NCBI GenBank assembly: GCA_016859345.1 | Contig: CM029120.1 | Span: forward strand, 25,107,001-25,171,000 | Length of the DNA stretch: 64,000 bases | Reading direction: 5' to 3' | Source of the DNA: Istiophorus platypterus | Lineage: Eukaryota > Chordata > Actinopteri > Istiophoriformes > Istiophoridae | Shown: positions 49,133 through 63,062 of the stretch, one piece after another | Layout of the letters: the number at the start of each line of letters is the position of its first letter | Numbering within the stretch: position 1 is the stretch's first letter | Notes under the pieces: model-generated | Databases searched by the model: none | What the model was told of the DNA's origin: nothing | The model's input: the letters and a program-made list of their open reading frames with translations, nothing else | Position numbers and translations under genes: made by a program

Positions 49133-49935
49133 TCAATTCAATTCAATTCTCTTCAATTCAACTTTATTTAGATAGCGCCATATCATAACAAATGTTATAT
49201 CAGGACACTTTTCATATAGTTCAGGTCTAGACCAGAATCTTTATAGTTATTATTTACAGATATCCCACATTTCCCCCATGATCAGGCACTTGGCGACAGC
49301 GGCAACGAAAACCTTTTAGCAGGTAGAAATGTTGAACAGTTCCTGGCTCATGGCGGGCGACTGTCTGCCTCGACCGGCTGGGTTGAAGGTGAGAAAGAGA
49401 GAGAAAGAGAGAGACGGGGGGCAGGAGGGAGGAGAGAGAGCATAGCACAATAATGGGACTAATAGCTATATATACTATAGTTATACTAACAGGGCTAATA
49501 ATATTACTAATAGAACTAAATGAAATGGTAGCAGTTGCAATCATAATTAAAGCAGTGGTTGTTGATCAGGGTCATGGGGCAGTAGATGGTCAGCAACCAT
49601 GGATCCGGACTCTGCAGCATCAGAGGCAGAGAAACCTACTAAAAGTGACAGGAGGAAGAGGAGAGAGGCAAGAAAGCACAAAACTATGGGAGAGAGGAAG
49701 GACAGTTAGTAATGAGCATTTTTGAAGTGTTAATTTGCACAGGGAGAGAGGAGGAGGTGGTGGAAAGGGGAGCTCGGTGCATCACGGGAAGTCCCCTGGC
49801 AGTCTAGGCCTATAGCAGCATAGTGAGGGGATGACTCGAGCTAATGCTGAGCCAGTTCTAACCATAAGCAATATCAATGAGGAAGGATTTAAACCGACTC
49901 TTAAATGTGGAGAGGGTGTCTGCCCTCATACATCC
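49133..49935 (-). mobile_element. L2-like LINE 3' end (ORF tail plus 3' UTR)
   Basis: The reverse complement begins near GGCAGACACCCTCTCCACAT followed by TTAAGAGTCGGTTTAAATCC (the DTLSTFKSRF-type ORF end). It continues through a pyrimidine-rich UTR and ends in the tail CTATATGAAAAGTGTCCTGA and repeated ATTGA units. It is collinear with 51690-52520 throughout, so it is a 5'-truncated copy of the same family. Confidence 0.88.
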
Positions 49936-49939
49936 AACA

Positions 49940-50475
49940 TAATTACTGTAACATATATGCATTTATGTATTTTTATTATACCATAATGAAAATGCATTTG
50001 AATATTTCAATTACAAAACATACATATAATGTGTGTTCACATTTGTGTGGATTCACATTTATGTAATTTTTTCATGCTTAAAATTTTGAGATAATAGCTA
50101 TGTTTTAAAAACCATATCTACTTTGAATCAACCTCAGTCTCTGTGGGTTTCAAACAAGAAATATTATTATACTATTGTTAGAAATTTTTTGTGTTAAAAA
50201 ATAAAGCATTTGTTATAGTATTATGTACCCAAGAGATTCATTGAAGATAACATATCATGACAACATATTCAGTGTTAAACATGAATATTACATGTGTCAA
50301 TAATACGATGATGCAATTATAACCAAAACATATTTGGAAGATTGGATGTAGGGATATGAAAACTGGACTCAGACAAAATGTGTTTGTTTTAGGTTTAATA
50401 TTTTATTTGAATGTGAGACGGCAAGTGTGCTGTAATAGTCAATACTAAAAAATGGAAAAAGGACAATGCATCCAG
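49940..50475. other. Intergenic, nothing recognised
   Basis: Very AT-rich, with no ORF or element end that I can support. Confidence 0.4.
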
Positions 50476-50479
50476 TGTA

Positions 50480-53023
50480 CAGTGAATGAGTGGCTTTAGA
50501 AAGTATACAGACACTTTGTTTTGTAGAATTTATTGTAAATGGATAAAATTGCCAAAATTTTGCATCAATCTACACTCAAGAATCCATTATGACAAAGTAA
50601 AAACATGTTTTTAAAAAGTTTTGCAAATGTTTTAAAAGTCAAAAATTAAATAATCTGTTTACTAATAAGATGTAGTATTCAGACCCTCCAATCTGCTTTT
50701 ATTATCCTTGTGTGTATAACTTGCCCAGTGTAAACCTGTTTGATCCATGTATTCCTGTAGCTCTCAGTGGTGACAATTTCATGAGCTTCTTTAATGATAA
50801 AATTGTAACTATTAGAGACAAAATTCACCTCCTGCCCTGAACATGTATGGATTTGTCCACAAAAAAAGGAACCTTAGAAACAGTCGTACATATGTATCTG
50901 ATACTTGGCAAATGTTTCTCCTAACAACCTTCGCCGAATAACTTCAACAATTTCTTCATCTAAACCATTAACCTATCTCTTAGACCTCATCCCAACCAGG
51001 CTGCTTAAGGAAGTTCAACTGTTAGCACTTCTCTATTAGACATAATCAATCTGTCCCTATTTTCAGACTTTTAAAAGAGCTGTAATAAAACCTCTTCTTA
51101 AAAAACCTACCCTTGATCCAGATGTTTTAGCCAACTATAGAACCATATCCAACCTTCCCTTTTCTAAGATCCTTGAGAAAGCTGTTGCCAACTAGTTGTG
51201 TGACTTTTTACATAGTAATAGTTTATTTGAGTATTTTCAGTCAGGATTTAGAGGCATCATAGCACAGAGACAGCACTAGTGATGGTTACAAATGATTTTT
51301 TTTAACCTCATCGGATAAAGGACTTGTCTGCATACTTTTTTTCATTAGATCACAGTGATGCATATGACACTATTGACCATCAGATCAAGAGCAAGAGTAT
51401 TGACAGGAACCAAAAAGAGAGATAATATATCTCCTGTGTTAGCTTCTCTGTACTGGCTCCCTGTAAAATCTAGAATACAATCTAAAATCCTCCTCCTCAC
51501 CTACCAAGCCCTTAATGGCCAGACACCATCCTATCTTAAAGAGCTCATAGTGCCTTATTATCCCAGTAGAATACTTGGCTCCCAGGATACAGGCCTACTA
51601 GTGGTTCCTAGAGTCCAAATGCAGGATGGAGGCAGAGCTTTCAGTTATCAGGCTCCTCTGCTGTGGAGCCATCTTCCAGTTTGGGCCTGGGAGGCAGACA
51701 CCCTCTCCACGTTTAAGAGTCAGCTTAAAACCTTCCTTTTTGAAATAGCTTATTGTTAGAACTGGCTCAGGCTCAGCTTCAGCTTTCCATGATGCACTGA
51801 GCTCCCCTCCCCTCTCCTCCACCTCCTCCTCTTTCCTTGTGCACATTAACACCTCAAAAATTGCTCATTACTAACTGTTCTTCTTCTCTCTTCCATAGTT
51901 TTCTGCTTCCTTATCTCCTTTCTCTCTCCTATTGTTGCTTTCTTTAGGCTTTTTTGCCTCTGATGCTACGGTGTCTGGACATTTGACTGCTGACTTGAAG
52001 CTTGAAGTTCATATACTGTTCTCACCCCTTCAACACCCACTGCTTTAATTATTATGATTACTGCTATTACTATTTTATTTAGGCATATAAGTAATATTTT
52101 AGCCCCATTAGTAATACTATTAGCTTTGTTATTGGTCCCATTATTGTCATACATCTTTACATGGTACCTGTATTGTGCTATGCTCTCTCTTCTCTCTCCT
52201 GCCTGCCCATCTCTCTCCCTCTTTCTCTCTCTCTCTCTCTCTCGCTCTTTAACTCTCAACCAGTCCGGTTGACGCAGACGGCCATCCATCATGAACCAGG
52301 ATATGTTCAACATTTCTACCTCTTAAAAGAAAGTTTTTCGTTGTTGCTGTCTCAAGGTGCTTGCTCATGAGGGAATGCTGGGTCTCCTTAGATAATAACT
52401 ATAAAGAGTAAGGTCTAGACCTGCTCTATATGAAAAGTGCTCAGAGATAACCTCTGTTATGATATAGTGCAATATAAATAAAATTCAGTTCAATTCAACT
52501 GATTTCAATTGAATTGAATTCAATTTGTAAACACCAGGCACTGCTCATCAACTGGCTATTACCAGAAGAATGACAGTGGCAACATCAAACTATGAGGGGA
52601 CTTTTCATCAGCAGAGAGAAAGAGACTGAGGGAACTTAGGGAAGGATAAATGAAGCCAAATAATAGAAGTCCTTGAAGAAAAACTGCTCCAGAGTGCAGG
52701 GGACCTGAGACTGGGGTGATGGTTCACCTTTCAGCATGACCAGAAACATAAAGACGAGACAACAGTGGAGTGGCTTTTGGACAAGATTCTGACTGTCCTT
52801 GTGTGGCATAAAGACTGTAGAACATCGAAGGAGAGAACAGATTCTTGAGTCTTTTGAGTTTTAATAAATTTGCAAACATTCTAAAAACTTAAATGTAAAT
52901 TGATAAAAATAGTTTTTGCAACAATCACCTCTTAATAACCCATAATGACAAGGTGAAATCATTTCTAACACAAAATAAAATGTGCAAAAAGTGAAGGAGT
53001 CTGAATTCTTTCTGAAGCTACTG
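50480..53023 (+). mobile_element. Tc1/mariner-type element split by an L2-like LINE
   Basis: The left end is TA (50478-50479) then CAGTG, followed by GTGGCTTTAGAAAGTATACA. The right end, read in reverse from 53023, is CAGTAGCTTCAGAAAGAATT: an inverted pair, with homology continuing for over 100 bp (TCATTATGGGTTATT; ATTTTAATTTG-like stretches). Left transposon DNA stops near 50690. Right transposon DNA resumes at about 52529 with ACACCAGGCACTGCTCATCA and continues through the eroded catalytic half (CTGCTCCAGAGTGCAGGGGA; GGTTCACCTTTCAGCATGAC). Roughly the first half of the transposase is missing, so a deletion accompanied or followed the LINE insertion. Confidence 0.75.
50692..52528 (+). mobile_element. 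L2-like LINE, RT C-terminus and full 3' UTR
   Basis: The RT region (CCTCTTCTTAAAAAACCTAC at 51090; ANYRTISNLPFSKILEKAV in shifted frames) is followed by a frame at 51391-51757 reading RARVLTGTKKRDNISPVLAS, LYWLPVKSRIQSKILLLTYQ, ALNGQTPSYLKELIV, TGLLVVPRVQ, AFSYQAPLLWSHLPV and TLSTFKSQLKTFLF. This is the classic C-terminal domain of teleost L2-like LINEs. A pyrimidine-rich 3' UTR and the ATTCA-type tail follow. The 5' endonuclease part is missing and part of the RT is deleted (51250-51390). It is the most complete L2-like copy in the window. Confidence 0.9.
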
Positions 53024-53029
53024 TTTGTG

Positions 53030-55725
53030 AATAAATAACAGCAGAAAATATTGAGCAGTATCAGCTGCTGCCTACAAGAATGCAGATTTGGACTGTCCAA
53101 CCCTGTTTACATCCAGTGTGTCAGCTATGCTTCAATCAGGACAAGCTGGGATTTTAGTGTCAGTGTCCTATTTAATTTGCTGCATTTGTGACACCTATGA
53201 ACTGTAGGATTTCTTAATGTCCTTTTTTAATGTAGATAAATGTCATTTATAAAATTATACTGGAAAATGTGGAATCATATCAAACAAAAAAGACAAATTA
53301 ATTTCTGTTTTGGAAAATGCATACATCATTACTTTCCTCCGTGTGTCTAGTCATTGGTCATCCCCCTCTCTGGTCATTTGGTACCTTACTGGTATAAAAT
53401 GACAACATTGGGAGAGATGTATTTTAACTTTGGGAAAATAGGTCATAAAAAATGGATACAACTGAAAAATAAAATACATTAATAAATCTCAACTATCAGA
53501 AAATTTCCCATACCATTTATATGGCGTTATCTATCATTTTGATACATAGGGCCATCTCTGGTTATCAGCCTATTGAGCAATTGTTGGAAATATCTCAAAC
53601 CAATTAATAGGATTATTTAGTAGAGGTATTTCATTTAAATGTTTGTTGCACCAATTTGATGAAACAACTTAGTCTGTTAAGTATTTTATTTGCTAAATTG
53701 GCCAAAAACAGTCATGTCCATCTGACTATTCTTTTCATAAACAGGTTTTTATGGAAATTGTTTATTTATTTTCAGAAATATTACCATATAACACAATATG
53801 TCTTGATTACTCAGTGTAAAGTACATAAACCTTGATTGAAGATTTTATCCATATCCTCTACTCTTGCTGGCAATATTTACCATTTTCTGTAGCTTTATCA
53901 ATAGGGGAAAAGTCTTGAAAACCTTCCAGCTGTTTCAACATGCTGTTTATCTACTGCATGCTGCAAATGAAATGCAAACAAACTCGAAGCAGAGTTTGTT
54001 CCCTCTTTATCAAAAGTATTAGAAAGCTCTGACTATTCGCTCCTCCCTCCGATTCTCTGTCATTAAGGGCTGTTGCAAATGGAACATAAACCCTCTCTCG
54101 CTGAGGTGTACTTCCTTTTCCCCTTGGCCTTTAGTCGAGGAATACCTTTTTGAGATAGGTCAAGTTGATTTAAATCACTACAGCATAATTTATCCATGAA
54201 AAAAGAAGAAAATTTATTGTATTATAAAATGGAAAAGAGCCTGGATTCAACATTGAGTATGGGGTCTTTTTCGGTCAATACCTATAGTAGCAGTAGATGA
54301 AAAATTTTGAGAATGGGGAAAATTATCATACATAAAAAGATGTATAAACTCTGCAGCTACTATCACAACCTGGCTCTTGGGTCATAAAAATGTGGGAGAC
54401 AAACAATGCAAACAGTTTAAGAGAAGTAATTTTTTTTTAACAATAACAGGATGTGGAGGGTGGATATAAGTGGAATCAGTAGTGTAAGATGTGCATGAGA
54501 TTGTGTATGGATGTTTGAAGGTGCATTAAGGAGTGGAACAACTGCTGCGCTCTTATCATGACTGGCAGTGTTCCTGCAAGAGAGATGAGGCAGAAGTGGT
54601 AAGAAACAAAACCAGAAAAAAACAAGGACAGGACAGGATTAATCTAATCTCACTCTTAGAGGTTGGAAAAAACTTGGCCCTGATGTAACCAGGAGGCACT
54701 GATCAACATGCTGTCCAGTGAGAAACTACAATGTATGGAAATACAAAGACTCTGCTACCTAATAACTGCAGGGGTTGTCAAGCTACCAAAAAAAGCAGGT
54801 TTAATGCTTCCAGTTCAGAGAGACTGCAAGGCAGCCTAACTGGTGCCCTCAATGGCTGGTGTACACCTAATTATAAAGCAAGATGGAAAGAAATTGTGCA
54901 AGCAATGGGAAAAGGAATACCAGCTAATGCAATGATGGATCATCCCTCACCATCCAACCACCTCCTAAATAACATATTTAGAAAACAGTGCAAAAAATAT
55001 TAGTTCTTAATGCTTTGCATCTTCTCAAAAGAAGCCTTATTCCTATCAGACTGACTGGAGATCTTGTCGTAACAAAGAGACAAAGAATGTCTATCAAAAA
55101 GTCAATAAAACAAAAATTCCAAAACAAAGAGAAAGAAACCAAGAGTAATGTGTACTTTGAAGATTTTTATTAGATATTGTGGAAAAAATGCTCACCCACC
55201 TTACCTATGCACAGCTGGCAGAACTGAGAACAGAAAATGGGGTGAGTGCTCAGAACAGATACCCTACAACTCTCCTCATTCCCTTTTTCTGAATAGCTTG
55301 TGGATAAATAAACATCCTTGTCCTTGTTAGAGGACCTACTGTTGCAACTTTGTGCCAAATCTGTCCAAAATGTGAATAAAAAAAGAAGAAGAATGGAGTG
55401 GGTGAGTGCGTTTATATGTGCACTAGCATCCTAGATACGAGTCTTATCTCAGTTTTGAGATAATTTGGGATATGACATTTAAATGGAACAAGAAGGATCT
55501 GGTTATTCATATTTGTGTATATATGTTCATAACAATACCTGGATAAAGAGTTTACATGCTGCAGTATCCTGGTTTCTATCGGAGTACTCCAGGTAGTATA
55601 TTCAGATTTCTCAAAACTTGGTTTCTGAAATTGGGAAAAGTGGTTTATACAAGCAAAAAATAATCAGGATACTCCAAAAAGCCAGCTATAACGAGGATAC
55701 TAGTGTGCATGTAAACACAATCAGT
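53030..55725. other. Intergenic, nothing firmly recognised
   Basis: A 90-aa ORF at 54731-55003 contains a patch with no family I can name. Its neighbourhood (54.5-55.4 kb) has mixed composition that might be an old repeat. No splice-consistent gene structure was found. Confidence 0.35.
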
Positions 55726-55729
55726 GGAG

Positions 55730-56760
55730 TATGATAACTATTGCAGCCTCTAAGGGGTCTTTAGAAATTAAGTCTTTTGATATAAAAGAGCCATAGGTGA
55801 TGACTTTAAGAAGCCTAGAAATTAAGCTCAGTTTATTACCATTTCACCAATACTGGAAAGGTGATTGTGGACAGGGAGTCTCAAAGGTTTGGCTTGCTTT
55901 AGTAACTGATCTGTGAGAGCAATGGGAATGGCAAGTGAATAGCAGTAATCAGATAAGTTTTACAAGCATGTCTATATATGGTCTGCATCTTTTGTAATAA
56001 TAATAAAACTTTATATAATACCTTTCAAAAATAAAGTGCTTTACAATAAAAACAAAAGCGAAAGCACTGTTGGGCAAAGCAGAACTGACAATTGTGATTC
56101 AAAAACAATAACTCAGGCATCTTTAGATACATTATTTGAAACACCCAGACTACAGGAGAAATTATTAATGCTGCTAGTCCTGGGGGCCACAGGGGGTAAT
56201 TCTAATTACCTCTCTGATTAGGAGTCATTCAGCTGCAAGAAGTTTTTGGACATTCAATTTTTAATTTCAGTGAAGCAGGACATAATACAGCATACATCAA
56301 TGGTACAAATTCAGACCACTTTCCCCTTTATTTAAATGACTGTGTGGCGATACATTTTTTTCTGAGGGCTGATTAAGAAATTGTGGTTCACCATGTCAAA
56401 GGCTGAGCTGAGTTCAAGGAGAACTGAAATGGCATACAGGTCTGCATCAGCTGGGAGCAATCAGTCATTGGTGACCTTGACCAGAACAGTCTCAGTGCTG
56501 TGCTGATTTTTTCTAAAATCTGATTATTGTTAATAAAACAAATCAGGTGTGTGGACATATACATAAAAAGACAGATGGGTCTAAAATTACTTAAAACAGA
56601 GGGGTTCTGAGAGGGCTTCTTTTAGTGTGGGTAAAGAATGGCATGGTTAAAATTGGAAAGCTAAATACAAGTAGACAGAGAGCAGTTTAAAATGGCTGAA
56701 ATAAATCTGGACCAGCTGTCTGAAATACTGCTTTTGAAAACCAAGTGGAATACAGTCTGA
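55730..56760 (-). repeat. Probable dispersed LINE-type repeat block
   Basis: Holds ATTAAGAAATTGTGGTTCAC, then CATGTCAAAGGCTGAGCTGA, and AATAAAACTTTATATAATAC, then TTCAAAAATAAAGTGCTTTA, phrases that recur in fish intergenic repeats. Orientation is inferred from the tail at 55995-56050 (reverse of a TATATAAAGTTTTATT-type end). Family not assigned. Confidence 0.4.
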
Positions 56761-56764
56761 ACGA

Positions 56765-59700
56765 CAGTATGTTTCAGGGTTCACAGAGACTTCAGATTTC
56801 AGTTGACTTCAAAGCTGTACTTGTTCATTATCAAAGGACTATCAGAGCACCACTATTTTATTATAGAAGTAATTTAGAAATTCCTCACATCTCTCTAGGA
56901 TGGATTCAACTGTCTGGTCAGACCTTTGATCACTGGTGCAGGAAGAAACAGCTTTATCCTATTCCACCTTAATTCATACTGCTCAAAACAGAGAATGTTC
57001 ACATACTGGACACAAACAAAGGACTACTAGAATATATTAAGTAAGAAACCTGATTCCATAGGACGATACTGCAGTATAATTGTATTGTATTGTACAAAGC
57101 TCTGTAAGTTTGAAAGAGTGAAAACCAGACTCCTAATGAATAACTATAATTATGAATAGTGAGAGTCCTGAACTGAATTCAATATCAGAAAAAAAGTGCA
57201 GCAGAATGTACATATCTATAATAAAAAACATTTTTCAAGGCTCAGCTGTTTTAACAGAATATTGACATTAATTACATTCAACAGGAAAGCACAGAACCAC
57301 ATGGATTTAAAAAAATGAAACAGTATTTCTGCCCCCAATTTTAAGCTTATCCAATTGCATTTTATTTTATTTTGTATGATAATGTCACTCACTCACAATT
57401 TCAATTAAAGTTACATGAAAATGACATGATCCAGTCCTGTAATCTGCCTTTCAATTGATGGATTAAATGTTGGAAGTGTAAAAGTGAAAATCTGTCAACC
57501 TTAATCTCTAATAGCGAGCTACCCAAGTGTAGTAGTACCCCTACTACTAGAGAATTACTATCTGTAATGTTAAATTCACTTTGTAGTTGCTTAATTTATC
57601 AGAGATTAGTTGCTTATACTTTAGCCAGTAAAAGCCACAACTTTCAGGTTATATGGAGCAGGATTAAGTATCCTGGAGACCAGGGACAGGACTTGAGTCA
57701 GCATCAGATCAATAATCTGTTGACTTTAAAATATCCAAAAAGACTTGCCAGTAGCCTTTGACTTCCACACCAATGACTTGTGACTTCACTTGCAAAAAAG
57801 ATCAAAGATTAAGATAATTTAATGAAAAAAAATAGTGTATTGCAGGTGATATAGTTGATATAGGTGGTTACCTAGGGTACAGATTTAGCTACCTAGATAG
57901 CCTGGGTAGCTAGCTAAGTAGCAATAAAGCTAATACTAGAGAATATTGAGTTAAGTCATTTCACAATTGCATCTTAGATTTGAGACCTTCCATCCTTTGT
58001 GATTACAGTAAATGCTAGCTAAACCACAAACTGGAGCAGACTTATCCCCAAGTCTATTCTCTAAAAAACAGGGTTAAGGTCAATACAGTCAATCAGAGTT
58101 AAATTTAAAGAAACTGATTTTTATGTTGCCTGATCAAATTCCGGACCTGATTTAAGATTTCTTATGAAGTTCACACTTCAGAACTCTTCAATTCCCTCAT
58201 TCTTGGCTTAGGAATTCTAGCCCAGAGTTAAGGTTGAATTGGACTCTGAAGTGACATTGTGAAAAGAACTTAAAGTGCTGGTTCACCCAGATTACAACAA
58301 TACATCTCTAGTAGAGTCTAACCTTTTTGTGTATTGAATAATATTAAGTGAATAACCACCAGACATAGAGCAAGGCCTGAGGTCCAATCTTCTTTCATGT
58401 CATCACAACTACTCTTTGATCTTCAAAAATACCATTCATATGTCATTTAGTACTAATATGAGGAAATCTCACGAAAATTATATAAATAAATTTATTTAAT
58501 ACATATTTAATATGAATATTATCAGTCTGAATATATTATCTTGCCAAAACCAGAAGTGTGAAAGGCTATGTATCCTACAAAATTAAACTTCTATTTTTCA
58601 CTGACATATACTGTCACTTCTTATCAATTCAAAAGTAGAACATGACCTTTAACAAAACAGAGCAGAAACAGCATGAGTAGAGGGAAAAGAGGGGCCTAGA
58701 AGAGCAATCTGTTTTGAAGATATTAGGCTATAATTTGCTTTATGCCACGAGAGTGAAAACAACTGAAATGAAACATATCTTACCAAACAAGATTACAGTT
58801 TACAAACAAAAACAAAATCTCTAATAATGTCTCTGTTTATTAAACTAATAAGTAATATTTGAATTACTAAAATGAATATTTCCATTACTGTTTAAATTTA
58901 ACATCAGCTGATGTATAATTATTATTTTCTTAACTTGCATGGTCACCTATCACTCCTCAAATTGATGGACAGCTGTGACTGAATATGAGACATAGCAAAG
59001 CATCACCTCAGTATGTACATTAGCAACAACAGAGTCCATTTTCATCACATCAACAGGTAGCTTTTTCAGATAAGAATTTCCAAAAACCTACTGGGCTCTA
59101 GCTGCTCAATAGCAAAAGTGAAAAAATATCTGCTTTTAAATTTTATTATGTGGATTTACAAGTATGACGCCAACATAAATGCCAGCTTGATTCCTCTTCC
59201 ATCAACCCCTATAAGTTAACCGACTTAAGGAACTCAATATAAGGAACATTTACATCAAAACATTATGAGCTGCATACTGTGAAGTGACACTTCTGTCCAA
59301 CATGCATGTGTTTTATGCGCTGCTGTGAACAGCTCCAGAAGACCCACAGTTCTGAGTTGAACTTTGTTCAGATTTGACCAAGTAGATGAGCACAGGGGCC
59401 AGTAGAATCACTTTTGTTCTATGTTTGAAAATTGAGTAATGACTAATATATTTTTTTTATTTATCTATTTTTTTTTTTTTTACCCATATCTGAATTGTAA
59501 CATCACATCATTTTTTGGAGCTAAGATAGTATGTTGCTATTTTTTTCTGCAATTCCTTGATATAAAACAAAAACTGTATTTTTGAAATCTTTTTTCTGTT
59601 ACTCAATTCAAATTTTGGGCCTATATTTCACTGCAGATTTGTCCCATGGGCCAAGCCTATTTTGTGGTGAGTGCAATACTTTATTGCCAGGATCCTAGCC

Positions 59701-62700
59701 AATATTTTCTCTCCTAGCGTCACCTTGCTCATGATTAATCTCTACCACTGCTGACTTAGTATAACTCCTCTCATAGTGCATGTATGCTGTCTTTGACTTG
59801 GTGCTCAGCAAACTAGTATGCAAAGTTACTGGGGCTGTCTCGACTATTTCCATGGAAACTGAGCTGCTTTAATGAGGGACCACAGGGGGACATGCAGAAG
59901 GTCCTGGTTGCTACTCTTTGCCTTCCTTTCTTGTGACAAAGCTAATCTTTGTTTAAAATCTGTCTTTGTGACCGAGTCTGTTACGACTCTGGTCTGAATG
60001 ATAGGGAAGAATAATCATGAGAGTGATATGGATATATTTCCTTGTTCCTCTACAGCATGTAGCCGAAACTGAGCAGACTTACAAAAGTCATAAAAGTTAT
60101 CCAAGAAACAATTTAGGGAAAGTTTATAAAATGCAATTATACATGCACATGTGAATGCATAAAATGATTGGAAGCATGCTTCCCCTCTATTGGTTGAACT
60201 CAGCTAACAAGCAGCGCCTTGTTCACAAACACAAACACACTGTCATACTCAATAAAAATCTGATGTTAATCTAAGTTACTTTTAAAAAACATTCTCTTGA
60301 CACTAAAACTGATATGAAAAAAATTACAACCCCAGAGAAACTCAGAGAAAAGTTAAAGGGATGTGTAAATTACTGAACTGCCCTGTCTCCTAGAATGTTG
60401 TGTTCATACAGTATTTTTTTTTTTTTTCTATTTACGATGTGGTGATAAACAAAATCTCTGGCTGGATTATGTTCATTGGCAACTGTTAATTTGAATGAAG
60501 TGCTACATAACAACTGCAATTGAATGGCTTTGGCAACCAAAGTGCAGGACATCAGAGTTTAGGGTTTGCATCCACAATCTAAATTGACTCAAATTAGGGT
60601 CAAAAAGATTTTGAGCTTGTAAAGTGATATTCATAAATAAGTCCATATTTTGAAATTGTAGATTGGAAACCTGTATGTGCATGATTAATTCATGTTTGTG
60701 CATGAAAAGAGAGAAAAAAGAGAAAAGATTTGGATTTTTGGAAAAAAAGAGACTATGTGAATAAAATCACACATGTGCTTAGAATCTGTAAATAAAATCT
60801 GTGGACAAATCAAATCAGTGGTGATGTTACACAAAGACACTTTGAAAATAGAAGTGCTTTAGTGATCATCTGTGCACAGTTACAGAGCAGAAGAATTCCT
60901 GTACAACTCAACGTTCAAAGTTCCTACACTGTGGGTGATGCTGAAGCTAGCTGAAGTGATTGGTCAATGACAATCCAATAACTAAGTAGTGCCCAATCAG
61001 TGGGCAGGTGGTTCCATTACCTTCATCTCCACCTCAGGGTACATGAAAGGTTGGCTTACATCTACAAACTTTGGAATTATTTGTAAACATCACTCAAAAT
61101 GTTTTTTGCCCTAATTTGAACTCTTTGGTCAAGGATCAGGAAAGATGATGGTTTTGTTAATAGGTTAATAAAGATGTTGTGTCTCCAGTCACTGTGGATT
61201 TTTCTGTATTAAACCATACCATGATTTTCCCCTAAAACCAAATGCTGCCAGTTACTTAACTTATCCTCAAAAATGTTTAATACTGTAGTCACTACAAGTG
61301 GATATTAAATGTAAGATCGGATATTTTAGGCAGAAAACAAAGAATTATCATCTGATTCCTGAGAGAAAATTCCAAGTATGAAAACAATTGGTGAATGCCA
61401 AACTTCTTAAATCATTTGTATATGCCACAACTCCTACGTGTCTTCAATGAACAGGGTACATGTACAAGTAAGACAACGGTCAAAACATTGCCAATATCAG
61501 TTTGTACAATTAATGACCACATACAGAGATGAATTTAATACTGATGTTCTAATCTGAGGACTACTGTATTTGCTCCAATGCCAGTTCCTTTCAGACATTT
61601 CCCTTGATTTAAAGCAACTACCAGAGGAATAACATTTAGTCATGCTGAATCACTGGGAGGACAAAGCAAGACTGGAACACATTATATGCACAGCCTGGAG
61701 CTCCAACTGGGGCTGCAGTTGTGTTTATGACTTTTATAAACAGTGGTAGTTTCAGACGGTTTGCATAGGGAGTATTTAAAGTGACATCTTTCCTCACATG
61801 ATCCTGACTGTCAGTGACACTTCGAGTGGAGCACATGCAGAGACATCAATGAGTAGAGTCTAACATGTGAGATGATGAACACGGCACTGAGGAGACAAAC
61901 CAAAAGGGACTACATAACCAACACTGAAAAGAACAAGGCAGGAAAGCACAGCTGAGGCCTTCATGCAGAACAAAAGCTTGAACACAGTGGGTCTGACCCA
62001 CTGAGGCCTATTTACCTCCCCTGACATCTGAAAAGCAAACATGAGACCATCACAGGCTGATTTAACAGTGAGTTCTCTACTTTTGTTAGAGAAGAGAACT
62101 GAGAGGTATGGGAAAGACATGACTCTGTTGTTGTGGAAATCATACTGAATTTGACGTATGACCTAGCAGTCAATCAATAGGGAATCTGCTGTTCATTTTA
62201 CCCTGGCTTTTTATTAGGGACTAACTAATTTGTTTCTCCGTGCCAGTTTTTGCAGAGACTCGAATACAACTTTGAGAATGTATGGTATCCAAACCATCAG
62301 TACTTTATAATTTTAAACACTATGGCAGTACATTCAATATAGCAGCCTCTAGGAGCTGGTTAACTAAGGTGCGGAGAGACTAATGGCTTCACTGAAATTA
62401 TAGGCTACTACAACAAATATAAGGTAGTTACCTGTAAAACAGCATTTAAAAAGATCAAACTTCATTCAGACTGCTCCGAGGAAAGGTTTTATGTGTGTGT
62501 TGAACTGATTTTATTTAATACTGCCAACCTCAGATATCTGTTATACATCACCTTTCAACTGAGGAAATAAATACGTTGGATACAAAGGCCCGCTGACTGG
62601 CAAGACTTCTGAGTCTGTGAAAAGATTCGAAATGACATATTGATGGTGTTACATGGCATTTGGGAGCAGATACAATCAGCAGCAAAAACTTAAAAATTTC

Positions 62701-63060
62701 TATATCTGTTATTTTTTTCCTAAACTTTTCAATATTATGATTATGATTAATTATCCTGAGAAGAGACCTTGCACTGCTACTTCCTGGAAAAAGTGTATAT
62801 TCTGTGGCAACGTCATTATACAGTAGCAGGTGTAAATCCAGCCAATAAAATGGCCATGCATTTTTCAAGAATCCTATCATTCTAGTCCTATTAAATGAAA
62901 TTGCTGAAGTATCTAAAACAACTAAAAGATGTTTAAAAGCTCTGTAGGTGCTTGTGGGCTCATCACTGTGTGTTATCCTTTTCAATTAGACCATTACTCA
63001 TATAAAAACAGTCGCTAATTGCTGAATATTTGAAGTTGCTGATATATATGTACACCCCCA
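56765..63060. other. Gene-poor AT-rich intergenic DNA
   Basis: I see no exon set, RNA gene or clear element. A small hairpin-prone patch of GCTACC/GGTAGC repeats is at 57868-57920. T-rich runs occur at 59450-59485 and 60410-60430. The 145-aa minus ORF at 62985-62548 is considered under rejected items. Confidence 0.45.
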
Positions 63061-63062
63061 AA

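Noticed and set aside
57868..57920. GCTACC/GGTAGC hairpin-like patch as a possible RNA or regulatory element
   Set aside because: The stem is only about 7 bp with imperfect spacing; common by chance in 64 kb.
62548..62985. 145-aa minus-strand ORF, the longest in the right third
   Set aside because: No motif, domain or family resemblance, no splice partners, and an ORF this long is expected by chance somewhere in 64 kb.
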